The position numbers were made by a program, and so were the translations under genes. Below, piece after piece: positions 25,894 through 34,168 of a DNA stretch of 64,000 nt (the first letter of the stretch is position 1; each line of letters starts with the position of its first letter). A model generated the notes under the pieces. The model worked only from the letters and a program-made list of their open reading frames with translations, had not been told where the DNA came from and ran no database searches. The DNA lies in contig CBFIEM010000002.1 of NCBI GenBank assembly GCA_965661625.1, positions 62,001 to 126,000 of the forward strand, read 5' to 3'. The stretch comes from GCA-2705995 sp965661625 (lineage in GTDB: Bacteria; Bacteroidota; Bacteroidia; Flavobacteriales_G; Salibacteraceae).

Positions 25894-26650
25894 TAATTGT
25901 ATTGTTTAAAGTTTCAATCATCTCGTGACTTGTAAGGTCGAATTGAACGGGAACAACAGATACATATCCATTACGCAGTGCAGCAATATCTGTATCGTCG
26001 CCAGAGTCTTGATCAATAAACTTTCCACTAAGCCAGTAATATTCTTTACCAGATGGGTCAGTTCTTTTATCAAAGTCCTCCCTCCAATATGCCTTAGCTT
26101 GCCTACAAACGCGAATTCCTGCAATCTCTGCTACACCCAGCTTAGGAATATTTATATTTAAACAAGTGCTTGGCTTCAGGGGGTGATTGGTAAATTGTTC
26201 AAGTAATTTTCTAACAATGTGTTTGCTGGGTTCAAAATCAGCGTCGATAGAGTGATCTAACAGCGAAAAACCTATGGAAGGAATCCCTTCCATTCCACCT
26301 TCTATAGCTGCTGACATTGTGCCAGAATATAAGATGTTAATTGAGGCATTTGAGCCATGATTTATTCCACTGAGAACGAGATCAGGTTTTCGATCTAGTA
26401 TTTCATTAACAGCTAATTTTATGCAGTCAACAGGGGTTCCCGTTGTACTAAATATGGCGTTGTTATTCGAAGAATGATCCTCAATTCTCAATGCGTCATT
26501 TATGGTAATCGCGTGTCCCATTCCTGATTGAGGCTTGTTAGGAGCAACCACCACAACTTCTCCAAACTCACGAGCTACTTCCGCTAAAGCTTGGATGCCT
26601 GGCGCTGTAACCCCATCATCATTACTAACCAGAATCAAAGGCTTTGTCAT
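25886..26650 (-). CDS. surE: 5'/3'-nucleotidase SurE
   Basis: A 254-residue metal-dependent phosphatase. VSNDDGVTAPGIQALAE (8-24) carries the paired aspartates for the divalent metal, SGMGHAITIND (about 43) the serine, TTGTPVDCIKLAVNE (about 70) and LVLSGINHGSN (about 92) the last metal ligand. SurE removes phosphate from nucleoside monophosphates in the cytoplasm and is tied to stationary-phase survival in E. coli. It heads the minus-strand run towards lpxB. Confidence 0.96.
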   Translation of the reverse strand: MTKPLILVSNDDGVTAPGIQALAEVAREFGEVVVVAPNKPQSGMGHAITINDALRIEDHSSNNNAIFSTTGTPVDCIKLAVNEILDRKPDLVLSGINHGSNASINILYSGTMSAAIEGGMEGIPSIGFSLLDHSIDADFEPSKHIVRKLLEQFTNHPLKPSTCLNINIPKLGVAEIAGIRVCRQAKAYWREDFDKRTDPSGKEYYWLSGKFIDQDSGDDTDIAALRNGYVSVVPVQFDLTSHEMIETLNNTINV

Positions 26651-26765
26651 ATTGTTCGAGTCTTGGCGCGAATTTAACGAATTTATAGCCTATTAGGGAT
26701 TTTATTGAACCCAAACATAGCGAGAAAGGCACGAGATTTGCTAACAAGATTCAAAATCACAAATT

Positions 26766-28361
26766 ATGAGACTGATTAGCTGTTTGATTGCGGTATTATT
26801 TGTTGTTCAGGCCTATGGCTTGGATAAGGTAGAATTAAACTCTACGATAAAAGAAGTTACGGTATTTGTTCAGGGCGCTGAAATTGTTAGAACCGTTAAA
26901 ACTAATGTTAAGAAAGGGAGGTCTCTTCTGGTCTTCCCAGAACTATCACCCTATTTCGATGCCAATTCAGTTCAAGTAAATGGAAAAGGAGCATTCACAA
27001 TACTTTCGGTTAAGACCGGTTATGACTATTTGAGAAACAGGCCGTTAGGAAAGGAGGTGAAGATACTTCAAGATTCACTAGAGTATTATGTAAGCGAACT
27101 GAACCGAAGAAAACACCATGTAGAGTTAATTCAGAAAGAAGAACAGTTGGTACTTGCAAATAGACAGGTTGGCTCTCAGGAAAAGGGGGTTACAGCAGAA
27201 GAGTTGAAGAAACTTGCAGATTTTTACAGGATGAGGCTTCATGAACTTTACGATAAGCGTGAAGCAGCTGAGGCTGACATTAAGCGCATGAATGAGCGAA
27301 AGAATCGGATTCAGCAACAAATAAATGCTTGGAATGGGCAGTTGAATAATAAGTTTGGAGAGGTTTACGTGGAGGTTGCCTCAAATCAGGCAGAAACAGC
27401 TGACATCGAACTTATTTACTTGGTATCAAACGCGTCTTGGCGCCCTTCTTATAACATAAGGTCCACCAATATTTCGAGTGATATTCAAATTGAATACTTG
27501 GCGAATATTGTACAGAATACCCAAGAGGATTGGAGCCAGGTTAACTTGAAAATATCAACGGGTTTTCCACTACAACGTGCAACCAAGCCAGAAGTACACC
27601 CATGGGCCTTAAATTTTGTTCAACAAGCTCTCCAAGGGTCTTATCAGTCAAATAGGGCGTATGAAATGGCTGAAGTTGCACTTGATGATGCGCCAATGGC
27701 AAAAAGTGAAAGACTTGCCTTAAAAGCGAACAGTTTAACGACGTCCGTTAATGGTCAATTGGCCACTACTTTTTCCATTGCGATTCCATATGACATTGAA
27801 TCAGGTGCACAAGAACAGGTTGTTCAAATTGACCAATTGAAATTACCTTCTACGTATTCGTATTTTGCGGCCCCAAAATATAGTGACTATGCTTTTTTAC
27901 TAGGTCGCGTAACAGGCTGGAGTGGGCTAAACCTAATGCCGGGAGATGCAAATGTTTTCTTTGAGGGAGCCTATGTATCCAAGACTTATTTTAATCCCTT
28001 TCAGACGAATGATACGTTGGATATAACCCTCGGTCAAGACCGGAGTATTGCAATTTCACGGAATAGGACATGTGATCACTCTAAGGAACGAGCTATTGCG
28101 GGAAAGAAATTGTCTACCATTGGAATTGGTATTGTTATACGTAATAACAAACGAGTAGAGATACCAATTATCATCAAGGATCAAATTCCAATTTCGCGCA
28201 TTAAAGACATAGAAGTGTCCTTAGATGAAAGCGGCAATGCACATGTTGAAGAAGCAACAGGGATACTCACATGGAAAGCTGTAATTCAGCCATCAACTTC
28301 CATTGAAAAGAAATTCGAATACACTGTCAAGTTCCCTAAGGGTAGACCGATCAATTTGTAG
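26766..28361 (+). CDS. MuiA-like (DUF4139) periplasmic protein
   Basis: A 531-residue protein with a Sec signal peptide (MRLISCLIAVLFVVQAYG). Residues ~20-110 fit the DUF4140 N-terminal beta domain (STIKEVTVFVQGAEIVRT), ~115-200 are coiled coil rich in Glu, Arg and Lys, and ~215-530 are DUF4139 (YLVSNASWRPSYNIRS, the family's most recognisable segment, then LKLPSTYSYFAAPKYSDYAFL). Named after the Azotobacter-linked 'mucoidy inhibitor' annotation; the true function is unknown. Many Bacteroidota members carry an inserted CarboxypepD_reg-like domain; none is seen here. It has no exact -7 element; GAGATTTG at about 26732 is one base off. Confidence 0.85.
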   Translation: MRLISCLIAVLFVVQAYGLDKVELNSTIKEVTVFVQGAEIVRTVKTNVKKGRSLLVFPELSPYFDANSVQVNGKGAFTILSVKTGYDYLRNRPLGKEVKILQDSLEYYVSELNRRKHHVELIQKEEQLVLANRQVGSQEKGVTAEELKKLADFYRMRLHELYDKREAAEADIKRMNERKNRIQQQINAWNGQLNNKFGEVYVEVASNQAETADIELIYLVSNASWRPSYNIRSTNISSDIQIEYLANIVQNTQEDWSQVNLKISTGFPLQRATKPEVHPWALNFVQQALQGSYQSNRAYEMAEVALDDAPMAKSERLALKANSLTTSVNGQLATTFSIAIPYDIESGAQEQVVQIDQLKLPSTYSYFAAPKYSDYAFLLGRVTGWSGLNLMPGDANVFFEGAYVSKTYFNPFQTNDTLDITLGQDRSIAISRNRTCDHSKERAIAGKKLSTIGIGIVIRNNKRVEIPIIIKDQIPISRIKDIEVSLDESGNAHVEEATGILTWKAVIQPSTSIEKKFEYTVKFPKGRPINL

Positions 28362-28381
28362 GATAGTGATTTTAATCAGTT

Positions 28382-28389
28382 TAGCTTTG
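28382..28389 (+). promoter_or_regulatory. TAnnTTTG -7 element of the HAD phosphatase gene
   Basis: TAGCTTTG, exact, ends 4 bases before the ATG at 28394; predicts a leaderless mRNA, separate from the gene upstream. Confidence 0.7.
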
Positions 28390-28393
28390 CCCC

Positions 28394-29050
28394 ATGAATA
28401 ACTCGTGGGGCTTTGTTTTTGATATGGATGGGCTAATTATTGACACAGAACCCTTTTGGCGTGTGGCAGAGATTAGAGCATTCAATCAGGTTGGGATTTC
28501 ACTTACAGAGAATGATTGTAGGAAAACCATGGGGATGAGACTGGATGAGGTAGTTGCCTATTGGCAAGCTCAATTCCCGGAAAAGCCATTTGACCCTGAA
28601 CGCATACAGGAGGAAATACTTGGACTAATGGAGGATTTTATACGAGCTGACGGTGAGTTTCTTCCCGGGGTTCCTCAGGCACTAGATAGAATTCATGAAG
28701 TGGGGTTCCGCATTGGTTTGGCTTCTAGTTCTCCGATGCGATTGATAAATGCAACGCTCGACCGGCTAAGGATTCGTCATTTTTTTAGTGATATACGAAG
28801 TGCTGAAAAATTGGAATTTGGAAAGCCCCATCCAGCAATTTTCATTGATTCTTGCAACGCTTTAGGTATTCCTCCTCACCGCATATGGGTAGTGGAGGAC
28901 TCCTTCCATGGGGTTGTTGCCGCACTTGCGGCTAAGTGCAATGTAATTGCAATACCAGATTCATCTTCTGCAAATCAGGAGCGATTTAAAGCTGCAAATG
29001 TGCAGTTAGAAAGCATGGAATTTTTTAAACTCAATGATTACGTGAAATGA
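28394..29050 (+). CDS. HAD-family phosphatase (HxpB/beta-phosphoglucomutase-like)
   Basis: A 218-residue HAD hydrolase with a helical cap. Motif I is FDMDGLIIDTEPFW (nucleophile Asp and acid Asp at the front), motif II is LASSSPMRLI (about 115), motif III is the Lys in EKLEFGKPHP and motif IV is VVEDSFHGVVAA. The DTEPFW and RVAE segments are close to the 2-deoxyglucose-6-phosphatase / hexitol phosphatase group (YniC/HxpB). A sugar phosphate is the likely substrate. The start codon of the next gene overlaps its stop (ATGA). Confidence 0.88.
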   Translation: MNNSWGFVFDMDGLIIDTEPFWRVAEIRAFNQVGISLTENDCRKTMGMRLDEVVAYWQAQFPEKPFDPERIQEEILGLMEDFIRADGEFLPGVPQALDRIHEVGFRIGLASSSPMRLINATLDRLRIRHFFSDIRSAEKLEFGKPHPAIFIDSCNALGIPPHRIWVVEDSFHGVVAALAAKCNVIAIPDSSSANQERFKAANVQLESMEFFKLNDYVK

Positions 29051-29535
29051 GCAATCAAGTGGAGACTTTTCAAGAAAAAAGAACAAATCGTTCAAAAGCA
29101 TCTTTTTTGGTGATTGGTTTTACTGTTTTATTTCTTTCATGGGGTGTTGTTCAGCAAGTGATCTTCGACATTCCATTTTTAGATGGAGAAATTGCAGATG
29201 GCGGCTTGTTAGGTGCATGGGCTATAGGGGGAATTTTATTGCTCTATTTAGCCAGTCAACGAATGATCACTAAACTGGAGCCATGGGGAGTCGTTTTAGT
29301 AGGCTTTCCTTCTGGAAAGGAGCGTATCCCAAGATCGAGTTGGAAACAGGTAGAAGTCGTAGCATTAAAAAGTCCCACTGAGTATGGTGGTTCAGGGTTT
29401 AGAGTTGGGATGAGTAGAAAAAAGCGCGTGCACATCCTTCCTGGCGATACTTATGTAATTCGAATTACCCAATCAGATCGGGTAGTGGTAATTGGTACAA
29501 GAAAGCCAAAAGAATGGGCTGAACGGTTATCGTAA
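29047..29535 (+). CDS. Hypothetical two-helix membrane protein
   Basis: A 162-residue protein, not recognised. Two hydrophobic segments (SFLVIGFTVLFLSWGVVQQV and GLLGAWAIGGILLLYLA) precede a ~90-residue soluble beta-rich domain (PWGVVLVGFPSGKERIPRSS, GDTYVIRITQSDRVVVIG) that looks like the bacterial PH-like domain of small membrane proteins. Translationally coupled to the HAD gene by ATGA overlap; its tail overlaps the trmH gene by 9 bases in convergent orientation. Confidence 0.65.
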   Translation: MSNQVETFQEKRTNRSKASFLVIGFTVLFLSWGVVQQVIFDIPFLDGEIADGGLLGAWAIGGILLLYLASQRMITKLEPWGVVLVGFPSGKERIPRSSWKQVEVVALKSPTEYGGSGFRVGMSRKKRVHILPGDTYVIRITQSDRVVVIGTRKPKEWAERLS

Positions 29536-30219
29536 ATTCTTATCGTTGTAGGCTTGTTCGAACATTGAGATAATGCTATTGGGCCTTGGTATTGACTTCA
29601 ACGCCCAGTCCAATCGAAGTTGCTGAAGTCTCTCATCTGAAAGTTCCCAATGGTCTACTTCCTTGCGAATGCGATCAGAAAGTCCGTTGACTAGAAGGGC
29701 AGTTGCTACTGATACATTGAGGCTTTCTGTAAATCCCACCATGGGTATGGTTACTTCAATGTCGGCAAGTTCCTTAGCTTTTTTAGAAACCCCTTTTTTC
29801 TCGGCCCCCATAACCAACGCAATAGGCTGATCAAGCTGAAGTTCTGAGCACGTGACGGCACGTGGATTTGGACTTGTAACGGCAATTTTATATCCTTTTT
29901 CCTTCAGGCCATTAATACACGCTTCAGTTGGGTAGCTTTCTTCACCATATCGATGCACATCAACCCATTTTTCTGCTCCTCGAGCCATGCGTTGCGCTAT
30001 GCGTTTTTCATAATGCCCATCAATTACATGAACTTGTTGAACCCCAAAACACTCGCACGATCTCATGATGGCTCCGTGGTTATGTTCTTGGTAAATGTCC
30101 TCAATAACTACCGTCAGGTAATCCGTTCGATTCGCTAGGATGGTATTGATTCGTTCGCTGCGTTGAGGGGTAATTAATTCAAAAAGGTATTTAATTAGCG
30201 CACGTTCTTTAGGAGTCAT
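29527..30219 (-). CDS. trmH: tRNA (guanosine-2'-O-)-methyltransferase, SpoU family
   Basis: A 230-residue SPOUT enzyme. The N-terminal RINTILANRTDYLTVVIEDIYQEHNHGAIMRSCECFG holds motif 1 with the conserved N-x-x-x-I-x-R-S/T segment; ALVMGAEKKGVSKKA is motif 2 and VGFTESLNVSVATALLV is motif 3, the knot that binds S-adenosylmethionine. The pattern ARGAEKWVDVHRY matches TrmH, which methylates G18 in the D-loop of tRNA. Its start overlaps the upstream yihY-like gene by 11 bases, so they are likely cotranscribed. Confidence 0.88.
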   Translation of the reverse strand: MTPKERALIKYLFELITPQRSERINTILANRTDYLTVVIEDIYQEHNHGAIMRSCECFGVQQVHVIDGHYEKRIAQRMARGAEKWVDVHRYGEESYPTEACINGLKEKGYKIAVTSPNPRAVTCSELQLDQPIALVMGAEKKGVSKKAKELADIEVTIPMVGFTESLNVSVATALLVNGLSDRIRKEVDHWELSDERLQQLRLDWALKSIPRPNSIISMFEQAYNDKNLR

Positions 30220-31543
30220 TTGAGCGTTTAATCAGTTGGGAAATAGAGCAATTCTCGGGTAGTTCATTTACTGAATCCCTGTAACTCTTGAGCGATTCAA
30301 TAAGACGCTTATGTAATTGATTGTCTAAGAAGGTTCCATTTTGACCAAGGTCATCTAACTGCTGCTCAACATCATGTATGGTAAGTCCACTTAAATCACT
30401 TGCAGGAATGTATACTGATTTGCCATTTTCATGCGCTGATGTACAGATGAGCTGCATTTGTTCAAGCAGATTAAGCACGTGCTGGACATATTTTGGGGAA
30501 ACATCGATTGAATTTGACAGTTCGCTAGCTGATAGCGGAGGACTCTTTTTATAGAATTGTTTCGCAATAGCTATAAGTAATATCAGCGCGAGCGTTTTCT
30601 GAGACTTTGAATTGATGGATAAGTCTTGTTGTGACTTGATGTACTGTTCTACGTTTTGGTAGGCAAAAGCGAGCTCCGAACCAAAAAGTACGATTAACCA
30701 ACTCGTCTGCAACCAAAAAAGAAATAAAGGAAGTGCGGCAAAGCTCCCGTAAATGGCATTATAACGTGTTACACCAAATTGAAATGTAATGTAAAGCCAT
30801 TCGAATAACTGAAAGCCTGTGCCGGCAACAATACCTGCAATGAGAGCACCTTTAAATTTGACACGAGTATTGGGCATCACCATAAACAAGAGGGTGAAAG
30901 CAAGCCAAATGAGAATGTATGGAATTAATTTAAATCCGAAATTCAATAAGGGGCCAATGGCGCCGAGAAGCTCAAACTGAGTAGTTAAGTACTCAACCTG
31001 GGCGCGGATGTAAATGGTCATACTCCCCGATAAAATAAGCAGTATGGGAGAAATCAGCAGAATGGAGAAATAATCTGTGAATTTGCGAACCCAGCTTCTG
31101 CCTGAATTGATTTGCCAAACATCATTGAAAGAGCCTTCTACATTGTTGAGTAGTTTCATGACAGACCAAAAGAGTAGTGCGACTCCTAAACCTGCAACAA
31201 TACCTCCTTTGGTATTATTCAGTAATGACTCGGCGAATTCAAAAACGCGAAACCAGATGTCTTGATTGGTTGAAGCTGAATTGATGATTTGTTCTTTCAA
31301 ATTCTTTTCTAAGTGAAAGCCTTTAGCAATGCCAAAAACCATAGCCACTGCAGGAACAATAGAAAGCAAACTGTAGTAGGTGAGAGCTGAAGCCCTAAGT
31401 ATTAACTGATCTTCTTGAAAACCTTTGACGGCTATGATAAGTACCTGAAGTTGTTCAATAGCATACCTTAACCATTTGGCCTTCTTTTCAAGTTGTATTT
31501 GCCAAATTCCGCGATTGATAAAATGAAAGAGGCGTTTGATCAT
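30209..31543 (-). CDS. YihY/BrkB family inner membrane protein
   Basis: A 444-residue protein. Residues ~30-300 contain six membrane helices with the family opening RASALTYYSLLSIVPAVAMVF and the later YGSFAALPLFLFWLQTSWLIVLFGSELA. The remaining ~140 residues are soluble and begin with a winged-helix-like region (SASELSNSIDVSPKYVQHVL). The family was once called RNase BN by mistake; its actual role is unresolved. The gene overlaps trmH by 11 bases. Confidence 0.88.
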   Translation of the reverse strand: MIKRLFHFINRGIWQIQLEKKAKWLRYAIEQLQVLIIAVKGFQEDQLILRASALTYYSLLSIVPAVAMVFGIAKGFHLEKNLKEQIINSASTNQDIWFRVFEFAESLLNNTKGGIVAGLGVALLFWSVMKLLNNVEGSFNDVWQINSGRSWVRKFTDYFSILLISPILLILSGSMTIYIRAQVEYLTTQFELLGAIGPLLNFGFKLIPYILIWLAFTLLFMVMPNTRVKFKGALIAGIVAGTGFQLFEWLYITFQFGVTRYNAIYGSFAALPLFLFWLQTSWLIVLFGSELAFAYQNVEQYIKSQQDLSINSKSQKTLALILLIAIAKQFYKKSPPLSASELSNSIDVSPKYVQHVLNLLEQMQLICTSAHENGKSVYIPASDLSGLTIHDVEQQLDDLGQNGTFLDNQLHKRLIESLKSYRDSVNELPENCSISQLIKRSNDS

Positions 31544-31587
31544 GGGTTGAATTTAATATCAAAATTGCGAAAAAATAACGTTCAATG

Positions 31588-31595
31588 TACCTTTG
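31588..31595 (+). promoter_or_regulatory. TAnnTTTG -7 element of the thioesterase gene
   Basis: TACCTTTG, exact, ends 4 bases before the ATG at 31600; predicts a leaderless mRNA. Confidence 0.7.
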
Positions 31596-31599
31596 AGCT

Positions 31600-32025
31600 A
31601 TGCACGATATTCTGAAGCTATACAATCAGATTAATACTTTCGGTAAAGATCAAGAGATGGAGTTTGATATTATTCAGCCCGGAGAGATACGTTACCGATT
31701 TCCGACTTACGAAAAACATTGTGCAACGCCAAAAGCATTGCATGGTGGAGCAATAGCGGCATTCATGGATGCGGTACTTGGTGTGAGTGCATTGAGTTTG
31801 TCGTGTGAGCAGCAGAAACTCGTTTCAACGATAGAGCTTAAATTGAACTTTCTGAAACCTGCTGCTCCCAATCACGTGCTACTTGGGGCAGGTAAAGTGG
31901 TTTCGTCAGGAAATCGAATTATTGTGGCCGAAGGTATTATTACGGATGAAGAGACGGGAGCTGAGATAGCTAGAGGTTCAGGAACATTCAATGCTTATCC
32001 AATTGGCAAGAGCGGATTGGTTTAG
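31600..32025 (+). CDS. PaaI-like hotdog-fold thioesterase
   Basis: A 141-residue single hotdog domain. CATPKALHGGAIAAFMDAVLGVSAL (about 43-65, shown here as the key HGGAIAAFMDA segment) is the PaaI-type active-site helix with conserved His-Gly-Gly and Asp. TIELKLNFLKPA is the beta strand typical of the family. Members hydrolyse acyl-CoA or phenylacyl-CoA thioesters. No pathway partners are beside it; the substrate is unknown. It has its own promoter and probably its own terminator. Confidence 0.88.
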   Translation: MHDILKLYNQINTFGKDQEMEFDIIQPGEIRYRFPTYEKHCATPKALHGGAIAAFMDAVLGVSALSLSCEQQKLVSTIELKLNFLKPAAPNHVLLGAGKVVSSGNRIIVAEGIITDEETGAEIARGSGTFNAYPIGKSGLV

Positions 32026-32121
32026 AGAATTGTCGGACAGCTTACAAATTAACCTTGAACGCATATTTACCTTTGAATTCTAGTGATCATATTACTAGGC
32101 AATTTAAGGTTCGGGTTTCGA

Positions 32122-32161
32122 GAACGGCGTTGTACTTAAACTACTGCGCCGTTTTCTTTTT
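32122..32161 (+). terminator. Hairpin terminator after the thioesterase gene
   Basis: AACGGCG (32123-32129) pairs with CGCCGTT (32147-32153), with a 17-base loop and a T-rich run after it. The stem overlaps the tail of the convergent acyltransferase gene (stop at 32136-32138). Confidence 0.6.
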
Positions 32162-32915
32162 CTAAAATTAATGAGCCTTTAAAACGATCAGACTGTTCTA
32201 TTGCATCCATTACTTGATCCAGAATTTTGCTGTCATCTGCTTGATAGTCGATCTCTAGGGGAGCCTTAAACTTGATTGAGATGTCGACTCCCTTTTTCTT
32301 TATAAGTAGTCCCTTTTTGTCAAAAGCTCTTCGAAATCCATCAATGACGACAGGAACAACAATAGGTTGATTTTCTTTAATAATGTGCGCTGTACCTTTT
32401 CTGCCCTTCATGTAGGGCGTGGTTGTTCCTTGTGGGAATGTAATAACCCACCCATCTTCAAGGGCACGCCTCACATTGTCAGCGTCCGTTTTATCGCGTT
32501 CCCTGTTAACATCTTTGCCTTTCTCCCTCCAAGTTCTTGTAACCAGAATTCCTCCGGCATAAATGAAAACTTTGGGAAGAAGACCTGATTTCATGGTCTC
32601 ACGTGCTGCAATAAAATAGATGCGCACTTTAGGTCTAAATAGGCTAAATAAGCTACCTATTTTATGCTTTGACCCATTTTTTATACTTGCAAAAGCAAGT
32701 ATCATTGAGGCCACATCAGCAAAGTAGGTTTGGTGATTTGAAACAAAAAAAACGCGTTTTGACGGAAGGTTATGTATATGTTTCCAGCCTTCTATCCGTG
32801 TGTTGTTAATGTGTTTAAACCTTCGTTGTGCAACCAAACCAAAGCCAAGTATCATTAGACGCTTGATAAGCAGCAGATTACCGAATACATCACGTTGGAA
32901 TAACCTTAACCTCAT
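32136..32915 (-). CDS. 1-acyl-sn-glycerol-3-phosphate acyltransferase-like protein
   Basis: A 259-residue LPLAT-family enzyme. The catalytic block is VSNHQTYFADV near residue 55, in which His and Asp are five residues apart (H-x5-D) instead of the usual H-x4-D. The glycerol phosphate-binding block is FPQGTTTPY near 155, replacing the usual EGTR by QGTT. IIKENQPIVVPVVIDG is the third block. Similar spacing is recalled from other Bacteroidota lysophospholipid acyltransferases but could not be checked. It may make phosphatidic acid or act on another lipid. An exact -7 element sits 4 bases from its ATG. Confidence 0.85.
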   Translation of the reverse strand: MRLRLFQRDVFGNLLLIKRLMILGFGLVAQRRFKHINNTRIEGWKHIHNLPSKRVFFVSNHQTYFADVASMILAFASIKNGSKHKIGSLFSLFRPKVRIYFIAARETMKSGLLPKVFIYAGGILVTRTWREKGKDVNRERDKTDADNVRRALEDGWVITFPQGTTTPYMKGRKGTAHIIKENQPIVVPVVIDGFRRAFDKKGLLIKKKGVDISIKFKAPLEIDYQADDSKILDQVMDAIEQSDRFKGSLILEKENGAVV

Positions 32916-32919
32916 GGGT

Positions 32920-32927
32920 CAAATATA
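32920..32927 (-). promoter_or_regulatory. TAnnTTTG -7 element of the acyltransferase gene
   Basis: Minus strand TATATTTG, exact, ends 4 bases before the ATG at 32915; predicts a leaderless mRNA. Confidence 0.7.
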
Positions 32928-32966
32928 GCTATCACAAGGTTATGCGCTTAATTCTATTTGGGTTTT

Positions 32967-32974
32967 TAGCTTTG
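32967..32974 (+). promoter_or_regulatory. TAnnTTTG -7 element of the serine hydrolase gene
   Basis: TAGCTTTG, exact, ends 5 bases before the ATG at 32980. With the divergent element at 32920-32927, both promoters share a 64-base gap. Confidence 0.7.
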
Positions 32975-32979
32975 CAGCA

Positions 32980-34062
32980 ATGCGATTGAAACGATTTTTT
33001 AGATTGATTTTATTCATTGCACTCATGGGGTGCGAGGTTAAAACTGATTTCATAGCCAAGCAGAATTCAGCGATTGTATTTCAGGAATTTAGCCCGGAAA
33101 GGGTGACTTTATTTGAGTCGTACCTGAAGCAACATGGTTTTATTGGAAATGTGCTAATCCAGAGGCGAGACTCACTTTATGTTGGGAATTTTGGAAATGA
33201 GCGATATGATTTAACGCGACGGTTTCAATTAGCTTCAGTTTCGAAACCAATTACAGCAGTTGCTATAATGCAATTGATACAAGATGGATGGCTGAGTCTA
33301 GACGAGGAAGTGGATGACATCCTTCCCGATTTCCCATATTGTGATGTTACCATTCGACAACTACTGAGTCATTCAAGTGGTTTAAGTAATTACATGTATC
33401 ATACGGATGATGTTTGGCAGGACCTTGAATACGCCATGTGCAATGAGGATGTATATGACCTCTTGCAGCATGAAAAGCCGGCAAACTACTACCGACCAGG
33501 AACACGATTTGATTATTGCAATACCAACTATGCCTTATTAGCTCGCATACTTGAAGAAAGAACAGGTTTTTCATTTGCAGAGTATTTAGCCGCATATGTG
33601 TTTTTGCCCTCAGGAATGAATGATGCGCTAGTTTTAAATCATATGGCTCAAGATTCATTGAATAATGTAGCATATGGAAAAACCAAAAGGGGTAGGAAGG
33701 TGCATGATTATTACCTAAATGGAGTTACCGGAGATAAAGGTGTTTATGCGTCGGTATTAGATCTGTTTCAGTTTGATCAGGCACTTAAGTCTGGGAAATT
33801 GATTTCGGATTCACTCTACACCTTGATGCGCAAAGATCAGCTCAAGCGGGAATCACCAAGAACGTATGGATTTGGTTTTCGAATTCAAGAATATAAAGAA
33901 GGACCAATTCAGCAAATCATTTACCACAATGGCTGGTGGAGGGGGTTTCGATCTTACTTCTGGCATCAGCTCGATGGTCATGATGCTTGTATAATTGGGC
34001 TCTCGAATGACTTAAGAAGCCCAAGCCTTTCTCAAAAAGAATTATTGGAACTCATTTTCTAA
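32980..34062 (+). CDS. Lipoprotein serine hydrolase (beta-lactamase / class C-like)
   Basis: A 360-residue protein. The signal MRLKRFFRLILFIALMGC has a lipobox cysteine at about residue 18. The serine beta-lactamase / DD-peptidase motifs are S-V-S-K (in FQLASVSKPITAVA, about 84), Y-C-N (FDYCNTNYALLA, about 182) and a late H-N-G (IYHNGWWRGF, about 316) in place of K-T-G. Members include esterases, D-aminopeptidases and penicillin-binding proteins; resistance activity is not implied. The product should sit in the outer or inner membrane facing the periplasm. Confidence 0.87.
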   Translation: MRLKRFFRLILFIALMGCEVKTDFIAKQNSAIVFQEFSPERVTLFESYLKQHGFIGNVLIQRRDSLYVGNFGNERYDLTRRFQLASVSKPITAVAIMQLIQDGWLSLDEEVDDILPDFPYCDVTIRQLLSHSSGLSNYMYHTDDVWQDLEYAMCNEDVYDLLQHEKPANYYRPGTRFDYCNTNYALLARILEERTGFSFAEYLAAYVFLPSGMNDALVLNHMAQDSLNNVAYGKTKRGRKVHDYYLNGVTGDKGVYASVLDLFQFDQALKSGKLISDSLYTLMRKDQLKRESPRTYGFGFRIQEYKEGPIQQIIYHNGWWRGFRSYFWHQLDGHDACIIGLSNDLRSPSLSQKELLELIF

Positions 34063-34130
34063 TGTTACGCTAATGTTAAGTAATGATTATGTAAAAGTTT
34101 TGTATTTCTTGCTTTTTCGCTAAAAATGCT

Positions 34131-34138
34131 TAACTTTG
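34131..34138 (+). promoter_or_regulatory. TAnnTTTG -7 element of the MORN-repeat gene
   Basis: TAACTTTG, exact, ends 30 bases before the ATG at 34169; predicted leader about 24 bases, carrying a strong ribosome binding site. Confidence 0.65.
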
Positions 34139-34153
34139 CCTTAATATACATTT

Positions 34154-34160
34154 AAGGAGG
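34154..34160 (+). promoter_or_regulatory. Canonical Shine-Dalgarno sequence AAGGAGG
   Basis: A perfect AAGGAGG eight bases before the ATG at 34169. Bacteroidota rarely use this sequence, and no other gene in the window shows one of this strength. Confidence 0.6.
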
Positions 34161-34168
34161 GCATAATA

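Noticed and set aside
27126..27320. Open frame of 64 codons on the minus strand inside the MuiA-like gene
   Set aside because: It is a shadow of the coiled-coil coding region on the other strand, with no promoter or family resemblance.
32980..34062. Calling this gene an antibiotic-resistance beta-lactamase
   Set aside because: It has SxxK and YxN but HNG instead of KTG and fits the broad serine hydrolase family; resistance cannot be inferred.
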